DNA of 64,000 nt, from the NCBI GenBank assembly GCA_017432405.1, contig JAFRJF010000113.1, positions 29,776-93,775 on the forward strand, written 5' to 3'. Source of the stretch: Clostridia bacterium (GTDB lineage: Bacteria; Bacillota_A; Clostridia; Christensenellales; Aristaeellaceae). Made by a program: the position numbers and the translations under genes. The notes under the pieces were generated by a model, which searched no databases, was not told the DNA's origin, and saw only the letters and a program-made list of their open reading frames with translations. Positions 45,517 to 54,484 of the stretch are shown here, in pieces; the first letter of the stretch is position 1; every line of letters starts with the position of its first letter.

Positions 45517-47016
45517 ATGGAAAAGAAGACAATGCTCGTGGCAGAGCACATCGACAAGCGCTTTGGCATGACCCACGCCGTCAACGACGTGTCCATCAAC
45601 ATCGCAGCGGGCGAGGTCCGCGCCCTGATCGGCGAGAACGGCTCGGGCAAGAGCACGTTCTGCCAGATGCTGTGCGGCATCTATTCCATCGGCGGCGGCA
45701 CCTTTACGCTGGACGGACAGCCGCTGCACATTCGCAACCAGGTGGAGGCCAACGACGCCGGCATCGCCATCATCGTCCAGGAGATGGGCACCCTGTCTGG
45801 CCTGACCGTGGCCGAGAACATCTTCCTGGGCCATGAGGATCCCTTTGTCCACATGGGCGTCAAGGACACCCGGGCCATGAACCGGGAGGCCCAGAGGCTG
45901 CTGGACGAATACGGCTTCGGTCGCATCAAGGCCGGGGCGATGATCGACCGCTACAATTTCGAGGATCGCAAGCTGGTGGAGATCGTCAAGGCCACCTACT
46001 TCAAGCCCAAGATACTGGTCATCGACGAGACGACGACGGCCCTGTCCCAGAACGGCCGCCTGGAGCTGTACAAGATCATGGACCAGGTGCGCAACGACGG
46101 CCGCTCGGTCATATTCATCAGCCACGACCTGGGCGAGGTGCTGAGCCGGTCCGATTCCATCACGATCCTGCGCGACGGCGAGTACATCGACACCGTCAAC
46201 GCCGCGGACGTCACGGAGGACGACCTGAAGCGCCTGATGGTGGGCCGCGAGATCGGCTCCGCCTATTACCGCGCCGACTACGGCACCCCCGTCTCCAGCG
46301 AGGTCGTGCTGTCGGTAAAGAACGTCAGCGTGCCCGGCGAGATCCAGGACATCAGCTTTGATCTGCACCGGGGCGAGATCCTGGGCTTCGGCGGCCTGTC
46401 CGAGTGCGGCATGCACGAGGTGGGCAAGGCGGTCTTCGGCGCGTCCTGGAACCGCGAGGGCAGCGTGACCCTGGCGGACGGCACCGCCATCAACGACATC
46501 CCCACCGCCATCAGGCACTCCGTGGCCTATACCTCGAAGGACCGCGACAACGAATCGATCATACTGAATGAATCCATTCGCAACAACGTGGTGCTGCCGT
46601 CGCTGGACGACCTGGCCAGCCACGGAATATTGAACGGCCGCAAGCTGACCCGCTTCGCCCAGGAGCACGCCGCCAACATGCAGACCAAGATGCAGGGGGT
46701 GCAGCAGTTCGTCTCCGACCTGTCCGGCGGCAACAAGCAGAAGGTGGTGCTGGCCCGCTGGATCGGCAAGGGCAGCGACATACTGGTGCTGGATTCGCCC
46801 ACCCGCGGCATCGACGTGAAGGTCAAGCAGGCCATCTACGCGCTGATGGCCGACATGAAGCAGCAGGGCAAGTCCATCATCATGATCTCCGAGGAGATCC
46901 CCGAGCTGCTGGGCATGTCCGACCGCATCTTCGTGATGAAGGACGGGCACATCAACGGCGAGTTCATGCGCGATCCTGCCCTCAGCGAAGAAGACCTGAT
47001 TGCCAAAATGGTTTAA
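45517..47016 (+). CDS. Sugar-type ABC transporter ATPase (RbsA-like, two ABC domains)
   Basis: 499 residues from the ATG at 45517 with GAGGGGG upstream. N-terminal Walker A LIGENGSGKSTFCQML and Walker B ILVIDETTTALS, with a degenerate signature. The C-terminal half lacks a proper Walker A but has LSGGNKQKVVLARWIGKG and LVLDSPTRGIDVKVK, as in the RbsA/MglA family. Confidence 0.92.
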   Translation: MEKKTMLVAEHIDKRFGMTHAVNDVSINIAAGEVRALIGENGSGKSTFCQMLCGIYSIGGGTFTLDGQPLHIRNQVEANDAGIAIIVQEMGTLSGLTVAENIFLGHEDPFVHMGVKDTRAMNREAQRLLDEYGFGRIKAGAMIDRYNFEDRKLVEIVKATYFKPKILVIDETTTALSQNGRLELYKIMDQVRNDGRSVIFISHDLGEVLSRSDSITILRDGEYIDTVNAADVTEDDLKRLMVGREIGSAYYRADYGTPVSSEVVLSVKNVSVPGEIQDISFDLHRGEILGFGGLSECGMHEVGKAVFGASWNREGSVTLADGTAINDIPTAIRHSVAYTSKDRDNESIILNESIRNNVVLPSLDDLASHGILNGRKLTRFAQEHAANMQTKMQGVQQFVSDLSGGNKQKVVLARWIGKGSDILVLDSPTRGIDVKVKQAIYALMADMKQQGKSIIMISEEIPELLGMSDRIFVMKDGHINGEFMRDPALSEEDLIAKMV

Positions 47017-47029
47017 GGAGGCGGAGAAA

Positions 47030-48001
47030 ATGGAAAAGGCAAATACCAGAGACAATCAACAGTCCAGGCTCCGCACCTTCCTGGCCGGAGACACCTTCAA
47101 GGCGCTGCTGCCGCTGATCGGTTTCGTCGTCATCATCGTGGTGCTGAACATCATGACCCAGGGCAAGATCCTGACGCCGAAGAAGCTGCGGCTGCTGTTC
47201 TCGTCGATCTACTATCCCACCATCGTGGCCGTGGGCGTATTCTTCGTGATGACGCTGGGCTCCATCGACTTCACCGAGGGCTCCACCCTGGGCGTGGCGT
47301 CGCTGGTGGTCAGCGCGCTGTCCTTTATCAATGTTCCGCTGGCCATACTGGGCGGCATACTCTGCGGCGCGGCCATCGGCGCGATCAACGGCTTCTTTCA
47401 TGTGAAGTTCAAGCTGCAGAGCTTTATCGTCACGATCTGCACGATGTACCTGTTCCGGGGCGTGTGCGCCTACTTCACCACCGAGACCGCCGTGCCCGCC
47501 AGCGCCGCCATCAGGGCCCTGGACATCAATGGGCTGAAGATCGGCATCACTGTGGCCGTGCTGGTGATCGCTTGGTTCCTGTTCCGGTTCACCCGGATCG
47601 GCAACGACGTGAAGGCCGTGGGCGCCGGCGAGACCGCCGCCCGCTTCTCCGGCGTACACACCGACCGGGTGAAGTTCCTGGCCTTCGTGTGCGCGGGCGC
47701 GCTGACCGGCCTGGCGGCGTTCGTCAACGTCATCAAGGTCGGCTCCATCACCGCCACCGCGGGCAACCAGCTGGAGACCCAGATCCTGATCTCCCTTGTG
47801 CTGGGCGGCCTGCCCATCACCGGCGGCGCGAAGGTGCGCTTCTCCAACATCATCGTGGGCACGCTGATGTATGCCGTGCTGAACAGCGGCCTGGCCATAC
47901 TGGGCTACGATCCACAGATCCAGCAGCTGATCAAGGGCGTCATCTTCCTGATCTTCGTCGCCCTGACCATCGACCGCAAGGCGCTGAAGGTCATCAAGTA
48001 A
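47030..48001 (+). CDS. Sugar-type ABC transporter permease (BPD_transp_2), second
   Basis: 323 residues; ATG at 47030 with AAGGAGG, 13 bases after the ATPase stop. About eight helices; GVFFVMTLGSIDFTEGSTLGVASLVVSAL and LVLGGLPITGGAKVRFSNIIVGTL are the family motifs. Last gene of the operon. Confidence 0.9.
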   Translation: MEKANTRDNQQSRLRTFLAGDTFKALLPLIGFVVIIVVLNIMTQGKILTPKKLRLLFSSIYYPTIVAVGVFFVMTLGSIDFTEGSTLGVASLVVSALSFINVPLAILGGILCGAAIGAINGFFHVKFKLQSFIVTICTMYLFRGVCAYFTTETAVPASAAIRALDINGLKIGITVAVLVIAWFLFRFTRIGNDVKAVGAGETAARFSGVHTDRVKFLAFVCAGALTGLAAFVNVIKVGSITATAGNQLETQILISLVLGGLPITGGAKVRFSNIIVGTLMYAVLNSGLAILGYDPQIQQLIKGVIFLIFVALTIDRKALKVIK

Positions 48002-48022
48002 TCCAATTCACGCAAAGCAATG

Positions 48023-48061
48023 CGATGCCCTGCGAAAAACGCTGTTTTTCGCAGGGCATCG
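48023..48061. terminator. 18-bp perfect bidirectional hairpin
   Basis: Arms 48023-48040 and 48044-48061 match exactly around GCT, followed by TTCTGTTTT. It lies between the permease stop (48001) and the convergent sigE stop (48086). Confidence 0.85.
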
Positions 48062-48085
48062 TTCTGTTTTCCCGCGTCCCAGGCA

Positions 48086-48793
48086 TCACGCCAGCTTCAG
48101 CATCTCCTCCCGCAGCTTGCCGATGATGCGCTTTTCCAGCCGGGATATGTAGCTCTGGGAAATGCCCATCATGTCCGCCACCTCCTTCTGGGTGTGCTCC
48201 TTGCCGGCGCCGAGGCCGTAGCGCAGGCCGACGATGTACTTCTCCCGATCGTTCAGCTTGTCGATGGCGGTGTGCAGCATCTGCTTTTCCACGTCGGCGT
48301 CCAGCTCCTTGCTGACCAGGTCGGGCTCGGTGCCCAGTATGTCCGACAGCAGCAATTCATTGCCGTCCCAGTCGGTGTTCAGGGGCTCGTCGAAGGAGAC
48401 CTCCGACTTCAGCCGGTTCGACTTGCGCAGCACCATCAGTATCTCGTTCTCGATACAGCGGGATGCGTAGGTGGCCAGCTTGATGTTCTTGTCCGGGTCG
48501 AAGGAGTTCACCGCCTTGATCAGCCCGATGGCGCCGATGGAGATCAGGTCCTCGATGCTGATGCCGGTGTTCTCGAACTTCCTGGATATGTACACCACGA
48601 GGCGCAGGTTGCGCTCGATCAGCGTGGCCCGGGCACCGCTGTCCCCGGCGTTACAGCGGCGCATCAGTGCGATCTCCTCCTCCCTGGACAGGGGCGGCGG
48701 CAGCAGGTCGCTGCCACCGATGTAGCAGACAGAGCCCCTGTGGATCTGTACGATGAGCCCGAATATGGATTGACGAATGGATTTGAGCGCCAT
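48086..48793 (-). CDS. sigE: Sporulation sigma factor SigE (mother cell)
   Basis: 235 residues from the ATG at 48793 (GAGGGGG upstream). Region 2: [37 protein letters not shown]; the sigE-specific segment [24 protein letters not shown]; region 4 [22 protein letters not shown]. The N-terminal stretch [14 protein letters not shown] resembles the Bacillus pro-SigE cleavage region, so it is probably made as an inactive precursor processed by SpoIIGA, encoded just upstream. Confidence 0.96.
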   Translation of the reverse strand: MALKSIRQSIFGLIVQIHRGSVCYIGGSDLLPPPLSREEEIALMRRCNAGDSGARATLIERNLRLVVYISRKFENTGISIEDLISIGAIGLIKAVNSFDPDKNIKLATYASRCIENEILMVLRKSNRLKSEVSFDEPLNTDWDGNELLLSDILGTEPDLVSKELDADVEKQMLHTAIDKLNDREKYIVGLRYGLGAGKEHTQKEVADMMGISQSYISRLEKRIIGKLREEMLKLA

Positions 48794-48818
48794 GATATAA
48801 CCCCCTCTATGCTTGGAT

Positions 48819-49553
48819 TCAGTAATAGCTTGCGAATTCGGGCGGGGCGAGGGCCTGACACAGCCCCGGAAGGGGCGTGGGCGACACCGCCACCCATACG
48901 TCCGGACCCCGCCGACGCCTTCGGCCGGTGCCGATCCACAGGGCGTCCGGCCTGAAGCAGGCCATGCGTCCCTCGCCCCCGAGCGCGCCGAAGCCCAGCG
49001 TGCGATAGCCGGTCTGCGGCAGTATGTCACGCACCAGTGGCGCCTCCGCGATGAGCACCGGCAGACCCGACAGGGGCTCCCGCAGGCGATTCCCGGTGTC
49101 GATCAGCGCCGAAAACCTGGCGCTGCGGCTGCCCACTCGCAGGCACAGCGTCACCTGCCAGTCCCGGCTGACCGGGGGCCGGCCTGCGCTGACCACCAGC
49201 GTCAGCAGCGCGCCGGTTCCCAGGCAGACGGGGGCGGCCAGCTCCGGGGCCAGGGGCAACAGGCGCGCGATGCCGCCGCACAGCAGCGCATGTCCCAGCA
49301 GCGTCAGCGTGAACAGCGCCCACAGCTTCGGCGCGGCCCGCCGGGTGATGATCAGCGCCGCCAGCGCAGGGGAAGCCAGCGCGACAAACGGGCCCATTGT
49401 AGCTCGAACCCCGGCGAGCGCGGTCAGCGCGCCACAGGCGGCGTCGGCGGCGAGTACCCTCCGCCAGCTGAACAGTCCGAACGCGCGGCTGACGGAAGCC
49501 AGAAGCACGTAATCGGCTATCAGGTTGATCGCCAGGAAGCCCTCGATGGTCAT
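48819..49553 (-). CDS. spoIIGA: Sigma-E processing peptidase SpoIIGA
   Basis: 244 residues. ATG at 49553 (GTG two codons earlier also possible) with GGGGTGA upstream. Five hydrophobic helices in the first ~130 residues and a C-terminal aspartic protease domain with the motif [21 protein letters not shown] (Asp of DTGN). It cleaves pro-SigE in the mother cell after septum formation. Ends 25 bases before sigE; the two form the spoIIG operon. Confidence 0.9.
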   Translation of the reverse strand: MTIEGFLAINLIADYVLLASVSRAFGLFSWRRVLAADAACGALTALAGVRATMGPFVALASPALAALIITRRAAPKLWALFTLTLLGHALLCGGIARLLPLAPELAAPVCLGTGALLTLVVSAGRPPVSRDWQVTLCLRVGSRSARFSALIDTGNRLREPLSGLPVLIAEAPLVRDILPQTGYRTLGFGALGGEGRMACFRPDALWIGTGRRRRRGPDVWVAVSPTPLPGLCQALAPPEFASYY

Positions 49554-49574
49554 CGTCACTCACCCCGCCCAAAC

Positions 49575-49604
49575 ATCATAGCCAATCGAAGCCGTCAATC
49601 TCAA
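49575..49604 (-). promoter_or_regulatory. Putative spoIIG promoter
   Basis: Minus-strand TTGAGA (49599-49604), 18-base spacer, TATGAT (49575-49580). A TTGACG overlaps but at too short a spacing. The leader would be very short. Confidence 0.4.
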
Positions 49605-49612
49605 GAATCTGG

Positions 49613-49847
49613 TGTCGAAGGGGTTGGGAAAAATATCGCCGTGTTTCGCCATGCTTTTCGCCTGGAAGCGCCGTTTTCGACAGGCCGGAGCCGCTTCGGG
49701 GCAGGTGGGCGAGTGGCGGTGCCCCGTTTCCGAGACGGTTCACGGGGCGAATGCGCGGCCATATGCGGCTATCTGACTGTTTTCGGGGAATTGTCGAAGG
49801 ATTGGAAAATGTCGGACCTTTTCGACGCAAATCGGGCGGAAGTCGAA
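49613..49847 (-). promoter_or_regulatory. Cluster of Spo0A boxes upstream of spoIIGA-sigE
   Basis: Perfect cores: TGTCGAA at 49613-49619, TTCGACA (reverse) at 49676-49682, TGTCGAA at 49792-49798. Near matches: TGTCGGA at 49810-49816, TTCGACG at 49821-49827, AGTCGAA at 49841-49847. In Bacillus the spoIIG operon is activated by phosphorylated Spo0A at such boxes; the nearest one here lies just upstream of the -35. Confidence 0.55.
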
Positions 49848-49923
49848 GAAAAGCGCGGATTCGCCGGCATGTGCGGGAACACAAACGGGCATTGAGCCAT
49901 ACATTGTTACGGGAGGGGATGGC

Positions 49924-50178
49924 ATGAGCTTCTCGGAACTGAAGCGCAAGGACGTCGTCAACATCTCTGACGGCAGGAAGCTGGGCAGGCCCATCGACCT
50001 GATACTGAACGATTCCGCCTGCGTTCAGGCCCTGGTGGTGCCCGGACGCTCCGGCGGCGTGCTGGGCTTTCTGAAGCAGGATCGCGAGGGCTGCGTCATC
50101 GACTGGTCCAGGGTGCGCCGCATCGGGGACGACGTGATTCTGGTGGAGCTGGATTGCAAGGGCGCCAATGAAGGCTAA
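49924..50178 (+). CDS. YlmC/YmxH-family PRC-barrel protein
   Basis: 84 residues; ATG with GGGAGGGG upstream. Single PRC-barrel-type domain, MSFSELKRKDVVNISDGRKLGRPIDLILN. This family is widespread in spore formers and often annotated as a sporulation protein. The gene lies directly downstream of the spoIIG control region but is transcribed the other way. Confidence 0.85.
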   Translation: MSFSELKRKDVVNISDGRKLGRPIDLILNDSACVQALVVPGRSGGVLGFLKQDREGCVIDWSRVRRIGDDVILVELDCKGANEG

Positions 50179-50205
50179 ACAGGGCAGAAAGGGCAAATCT
50201 TGCTC

Positions 50206-50234
50206 TTGACCGCGGCAAAGGCAACTGATATAAT
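50206..50234 (+). promoter_or_regulatory. Promoter of the DHH-family gene
   Basis: TTGACC (50206-50211), 17-base spacer, TATAAT (50229-50234), with a TG extension just before the -10. Confidence 0.75.
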
Positions 50235-50292
50235 AGTACCAAAGCATGAATACAATGCGATAGAATTGTCTGGATAAAACGGGAGGTACGTT

Positions 50293-51222
50293 ATGGAACA
50301 GAAGAGGAGATTGGTGACCCGCAGCGATTTTGACGGTCTGGCCTGCGCGATGATGCTCCGCGAGCTGAACCTGGTGGATGAAATCAAGTTCGTTCATCCG
50401 AAGGACGTGCAGGATGGCAAGGTCGAGCTGACAGCCAACGACATTACCACCAATCTGCCCTACGATCCCCGCGTGGGCATCGCCTTTGACCACCATGAAT
50501 CCGAGATGGATCGCCTGAAGGCCCAGGAAACCGGCGGCAAGCTGATCATCGACCCCCACGCCCGCAGCGCGGCAAGGGTGGTCTACGACTACTATGGCGG
50601 CAAGAAAGCCTTCCCCAACGTCAGCGACGAGCTGATGGAGGCGGTGGACAAGGGCGACAGCGCCGATTTCACCGTGGATGAGATACTGCATCCCAAGGGA
50701 TGGGTGCTGCTGCACTACCTGATGGATCCCCGCACCGGCCTGGGCCGCTTCCGCCAGTTCCGCATCTCCAACTATGACCTGATGATGCAGCTGATCAGCT
50801 TCTGCATGGAGCACAACATCGACGAGATCCTGGCCCTGCCGGACGTCAAGGAGCGCGTGGACCTGTACTTCGAGCAGTCCGAGATGTTCGTGGAGCAGCT
50901 CAAGCGCATCGCCGTGCTTCACGACAAGGTGATCGTGCTGGACCTGCGCAACGAGGAGATCATCCACGCGGGCAACCGCTTCATGATCTACGCCCTCTAT
51001 CCCGAGGCCCAGATCTCCGTGCACGTCGCCTGGGGCTTCCGCAAGCAGAACACCGCCGTGATGATCGGCAAGTCCATCGTGAACAAGGCGTCCACCGTCG
51101 ATATCGGCGAGCTGTGCCTGAAGTACGGCGGCGGCGGCCATCACAACGCCGGCACCTGCCAGCTGGAGAACGACGTGGTGGACAGCCAGCTGCCCGATAT
51201 CATCGCGGCGCTGAACGGCTGA
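50293..51222 (+). CDS. DHH/DHHA1-family phosphoesterase
   Basis: 309 residues. Motif I TRSDFDGLACAMMLREL, motif III IAFDHHESEMD, and the C-terminal DHHA1 motif YGGGGHHNAGTCQ, all intact. Mn-dependent phosphoesterases of this superfamily act on nanoRNA, cyclic dinucleotides or pyro- and polyphosphate. This subtype is often called exopolyphosphatase-related, but I cannot fix the substrate. GGGAGG upstream. Confidence 0.85.
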   Translation: MEQKRRLVTRSDFDGLACAMMLRELNLVDEIKFVHPKDVQDGKVELTANDITTNLPYDPRVGIAFDHHESEMDRLKAQETGGKLIIDPHARSAARVVYDYYGGKKAFPNVSDELMEAVDKGDSADFTVDEILHPKGWVLLHYLMDPRTGLGRFRQFRISNYDLMMQLISFCMEHNIDEILALPDVKERVDLYFEQSEMFVEQLKRIAVLHDKVIVLDLRNEEIIHAGNRFMIYALYPEAQISVHVAWGFRKQNTAVMIGKSIVNKASTVDIGELCLKYGGGGHHNAGTCQLENDVVDSQLPDIIAALNG

Positions 51223-51227
51223 TCACA

Positions 51228-51719
51228 ATGAGAAAGGCGATTTCTGTACTGCTGGCGCTGCTGGTTCTGGCCTTCGGCGCAGCGCAGGCAGAGGCCGGAC
51301 GCGCCAATCCCTGGACGCCGACCACGGCCCAGGGGCTGATGGACGCGCTGGGGCTGCAGCTGGGTCTGCCCGACGGCGCGACGAACGTGGCCTGGCAGAT
51401 GATGGAGGCAGAGCAGATGGGCCAGGTGACCTTCACCTGGCAGGGCGAGGACTACACCGCCCGCATTGCCCCCGCGGATGTCTTCGAGGACATCTCCGGC
51501 CTGTACTATGAATGGGAGGCCGAGGATAAATGCGAGGTGGGCCGTTGCAAGGGCGTCGTCCGCCGTGCCCATGATGGCGAGAACACCGTGGACGTATGCC
51601 TCTGGTACGACGACCCCACAGGGCTGATGTACTCTGTCAGCGTGATTGGAGCCGACCTGGACGGGTTCGACATCACTGCCGCAGCCAATATATTGTATAT
51701 CCCCATGCAGACCGAATAA
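51228..51719 (+). CDS. Secreted protein of unknown function
   Basis: 163 residues, beginning MRKAISVLLALLVLAFGAAQAEAG, a signal peptide. The ATG is six bases after the DHH gene stop with little ribosome binding site, suggesting translational coupling. The mature part has a pattern GQVTFTWQGEDYTARIAP...VGRCKGVVRRAHDGENTVDVCLWYDDPTGLMYSVS, apparently beta-rich with two cysteines. No family recognised. Confidence 0.7.
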   Translation: MRKAISVLLALLVLAFGAAQAEAGRANPWTPTTAQGLMDALGLQLGLPDGATNVAWQMMEAEQMGQVTFTWQGEDYTARIAPADVFEDISGLYYEWEAEDKCEVGRCKGVVRRAHDGENTVDVCLWYDDPTGLMYSVSVIGADLDGFDITAAANILYIPMQTE

Positions 51720-51735
51720 TGAACATCGGCATAAA

Positions 51736-51810
51736 GCGAAGATCCTTCGCCGCGCTCAGGATGACGACGAAAGGCGTTGTGTCATCCCGAGCGAAGCGAA
51801 GGATCTTCGC
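51736..51810. repeat. REP-like inverted repeat between convergent genes
   Basis: Two 30-base arms (51736-51765 and 51781-51810) match in 27 positions and flank a 15-base loop. Each contains the GAAGATCCTTCG...AGGATGAC motif. A single related half copy lies at 56863-56888. It may also act as a terminator for the genes on either side. Confidence 0.7.
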
Positions 51811-51860
51811 ATACATTGACGGTGAAGGGGGTATGGGCACGTGCCTGAGCCCTTGCCCCG

Positions 51861-52346
51861 TCACTTGTCCAGCTTCTCGATAATATTCAGCGTCGCCAGC
51901 TCCTCAAGCATCTGCCCGGGGTTGTCAGCGGCCTTGACCTTGTCGTAGGCACGAACGATGATGCCGTTCTCGTCGATCAGGTAGGTGGTGCGCACCACGC
52001 CTATCGACACCTTGCCGTAGTTCTTCTTCTCCTTCCACACGTCGTAGGCCTGGATCACCGTCTTTTCCTCGTCGGAGAGCAGTGTGAAGGGCAGGCCGTA
52101 CTTCTCCTCGAAGCGCTTGTGGGAAGCTACGGAGTCCTTGCTGACGCCCAGGATCACCGCGCCATTTTCGCTGAACTGGGGCATCAGCGCCTTGAAGTTA
52201 CAGGCCTGCTTGGTGCAGCCGGCGGTGTTGTCCCTGGGATAGAAGTAGAGGATCACCTTTTTGCCGTGGTAATCCGAGAGGGTGTGAGGGTTGCCGTTTT
52301 GATCCGGCAGGGTGAAGTCCGGCGCAACTTTTCCAATTTCAAGCAT
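51861..52346 (-). CDS. bcp: Thioredoxin-dependent peroxiredoxin (BCP type)
   Basis: 161 residues; ATG with AAGGAGGAG upstream. 1-Cys/atypical 2-Cys peroxiredoxin fold: YFYPRDNTAGCTKQACNFK with peroxidatic Cys 44 and resolving Cys 49, VGVVRTTYLIDENG near the C-terminus. Detoxifies hydroperoxides in the cytoplasm. Confidence 0.94.
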   Translation of the reverse strand: MLEIGKVAPDFTLPDQNGNPHTLSDYHGKKVILYFYPRDNTAGCTKQACNFKALMPQFSENGAVILGVSKDSVASHKRFEEKYGLPFTLLSDEEKTVIQAYDVWKEKKNYGKVSIGVVRTTYLIDENGIIVRAYDKVKAADNPGQMLEELATLNIIEKLDK

Positions 52347-52506
52347 ATGCTTCTCCTCCTTGTACGCATTTAAGCTTGCAGCGGTGCTTTGAGGACCAAG
52401 GATCCGCTACAATCTGCCGCCACGATATTCACCGCCTATCATATCACACTTTTCGCCGCTTGACAATCCGCCTGTGTGTATTTACAATAGTATAGGGTGA
52501 TGGTTC

Positions 52507-53655
52507 ATGGCATCCGGACTGCGGGCAAAGCTGAATATGATGCGCTCGTCGGCACCCGTCGAGGCGACGCCGCGACGGGGCGGCCTGATTTGCCATGTCA
52601 CCCGCGAGCCCCTGGACCCGGCGGTCTTCAGCCTGCCATCCACGGGACTGCGCCGCATCGGCTGGTGCGGGCCGAGGTTCGACATCCGCCGCTGCCTGTT
52701 CCTGGACACGGAGACCACCGGCCTCTCCGGCGGCGCGGGCACGGTGGCGTTTCTGGTGGGCGTGGGCTACGTGGAAGGCGAGGCGCTGGTGATCGAGCAG
52801 CTGATGCTTCGGGAATACGCCGACGAGCCGGCGCTGCTCGAGCGCCTGGGTCAGCGCATGGCGGACTTTGACAGCGTGTGCACCTTCAACGGGCGCAATT
52901 TCGACATGCCCCTGCTCGAGACCCGCTTCACCATGAACCGCATGCGGGACCGGTGGCGTGCCCTTGAGAACCTGGACCTGCTCTACCCGTCCCGGCGGGC
53001 GTGGAAGCTGCGGCTGGGCAGCTGCCGGCTGTGCAACCTGGAGGCCGAGATCCTGGGCATGCCCCGGGAGGACGACCTGCCCGGCAGCGAGGTGCCCGCC
53101 CGCTTCTTCCAGTTCATGAAGACGGGGGAGGACGCCCTGCTGGACGACATCGTGCGTCACAACCGCCAGGACATCGCCACGCTGGCAAAGCTGCTGGTGC
53201 GGCTGTGCGCCATCAACGACCGGCCGGACCTGCTCTCGGATCAGCGGGACCAGTTTTCCATGGGGAAATCCCTGGAACGCCTGGGCGAATTGAGGCCAGC
53301 CAGGGAGATGTACAGGGCCTCCGCGAGGCCCCGCCCCGCGGGCACGCTGGCGGCCCTGTCCGGCGAGCGCATCGCCGGTTCGGCCAATTGGCGGCTGTAC
53401 GGGCTCTGTCGCAGATCCGGCGACTGGGAAGGGGCAGAGGCGGTGCTCAGGCAGATGCTGCGGCGACGGCAGATGCCCGGTGCGGTCTGTACGGAGCTGT
53501 CCAAGCTGTATGAGCACCGGCGAAAAGACTATCCAAAGGCGCTGGAATTCGCGCTGAAATCGGCAGGCTACCCGGACGGCGAACCGGCGGACCTGCTGGA
53601 AAAGCGGACGGCGCGCATCCGGCGAAAGATGACAAGGCAAACGGAGGCAGACTGA
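52507..53655 (+). CDS. YprB-like ribonuclease H-fold (DEDD) nuclease
   Basis: 382 residues. FLDTETTGLSGGAGTVAFLVGVGY (DxE), CTFNGRNFDMPLLETRF, and HNRQDIATLAKLLVRL give the DEDDy-like acidic set of the RNase H-like/YprB family. The C-terminal third is alpha-helical with TPR-like character (GLCRRSGDWEGAEAVLRQML). It ends one base before the next gene (TGATG overlap), so a functional pair is likely. Confidence 0.8.
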   Translation: MASGLRAKLNMMRSSAPVEATPRRGGLICHVTREPLDPAVFSLPSTGLRRIGWCGPRFDIRRCLFLDTETTGLSGGAGTVAFLVGVGYVEGEALVIEQLMLREYADEPALLERLGQRMADFDSVCTFNGRNFDMPLLETRFTMNRMRDRWRALENLDLLYPSRRAWKLRLGSCRLCNLEAEILGMPREDDLPGSEVPARFFQFMKTGEDALLDDIVRHNRQDIATLAKLLVRLCAINDRPDLLSDQRDQFSMGKSLERLGELRPAREMYRASARPRPAGTLAALSGERIAGSANWRLYGLCRRSGDWEGAEAVLRQMLRRRQMPGAVCTELSKLYEHRRKDYPKALEFALKSAGYPDGEPADLLEKRTARIRRKMTRQTEAD

Positions 53656-54446
53656 TGAGAGTATTTGACGCGGCAAAATCCGCCTACAATGGCAATAGGG
53701 CCTACCACCTCCAGGTGGACGCCAACAAGCTGGCGGGGGAGGGGAAGGTGGCCCAGGCAAAGGAAAAGTACCAGGCGGCGCTGAAGCTGTACGACGAGGC
53801 GGCGCGCCAGGGCCAGGGCAATCTGGCTCCGAATATCCTGCAGGCCTATACGCTGCTGCTGATGCGGGAGGACGAGTTTGAAAAGGCCCGGACGTTGCTG
53901 GAGGACCTGAGCAAGAGGAAGGGCCTTTCCGACGCCGATTGGGTGCAGCTGCGCCTGCAGTATTCGATCTACCTGTGGCACACGGGCCAGGTGGACCGGG
54001 CCATCGAGACCATGCAGCGCGCCGCAGCCAAGGGCATGAACGGCAGCATCTACGGCACCCTGGGCATGTACTGGGTGGACAAGGCCAGGCAGACCGGCGA
54101 CTTCGGTCCCGCCCTGGATTTCAACCGCGAGGCCATGGATTATGACGACGAGGACGCCTCCACGCTGGACAACATGGGCCAGTTGTACGAGGCGATGGCG
54201 GAAGCCGAAGGCCCCGGCGGGCAGGCGGACGCCTATCGCGCCAAGGCGAAGGAATACTACAAGAAGGCCCTCAAACAGAAGCCCCGCCAGATCACCACGA
54301 TCTACTATCTGGCGCGGATGTTGCACCGGGAGGGCGACGACGCCGGCGCGCGCAAGCTGCTGTCCGTCAAGGATACGCTGTACATCAGCGCCATCTGCCC
54401 GGTGACCCGGGAGATGATCGACGCCCTGGCCGCGGAGATCGGATGA
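53655..54446 (+). CDS. Tetratricopeptide-repeat protein
   Basis: 263 residues of helical repeats: AQAKEKYQAALKLYDEAARQG, YSIYLWHTGQVDRAIETMQRA, DNMGQLYEAMAEAEGPG, YYKKALKQKPRQITTIYYLARMLHREGDDAGARKLL. No signal or membrane segment. Start overlaps the nuclease stop codon. A scaffold or partner for the nuclease is plausible but unproven. Confidence 0.82.
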   Translation: MRVFDAAKSAYNGNRAYHLQVDANKLAGEGKVAQAKEKYQAALKLYDEAARQGQGNLAPNILQAYTLLLMREDEFEKARTLLEDLSKRKGLSDADWVQLRLQYSIYLWHTGQVDRAIETMQRAAAKGMNGSIYGTLGMYWVDKARQTGDFGPALDFNREAMDYDDEDASTLDNMGQLYEAMAEAEGPGGQADAYRAKAKEYYKKALKQKPRQITTIYYLARMLHREGDDAGARKLLSVKDTLYISAICPVTREMIDALAAEIG

Positions 54447-54484
54447 GACAGCGAATTTGAGTTTATCTTCGGCGAATGTTATTT

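Larger units (their letters stand above)
49554..49923. other. spoIIG control region
   Basis: About 370 gene-free bases between spoIIGA and the YlmC-type gene. It holds a minus-strand promoter-like element (49575-49604), three perfect Spo0A cores and several near matches. Confidence 0.6.

Noticed and set aside
45235..47055. 606-codon open frame on minus strand
   Set aside because: Antisense to the two-domain ABC ATPase; artefact of GC-rich codon usage.
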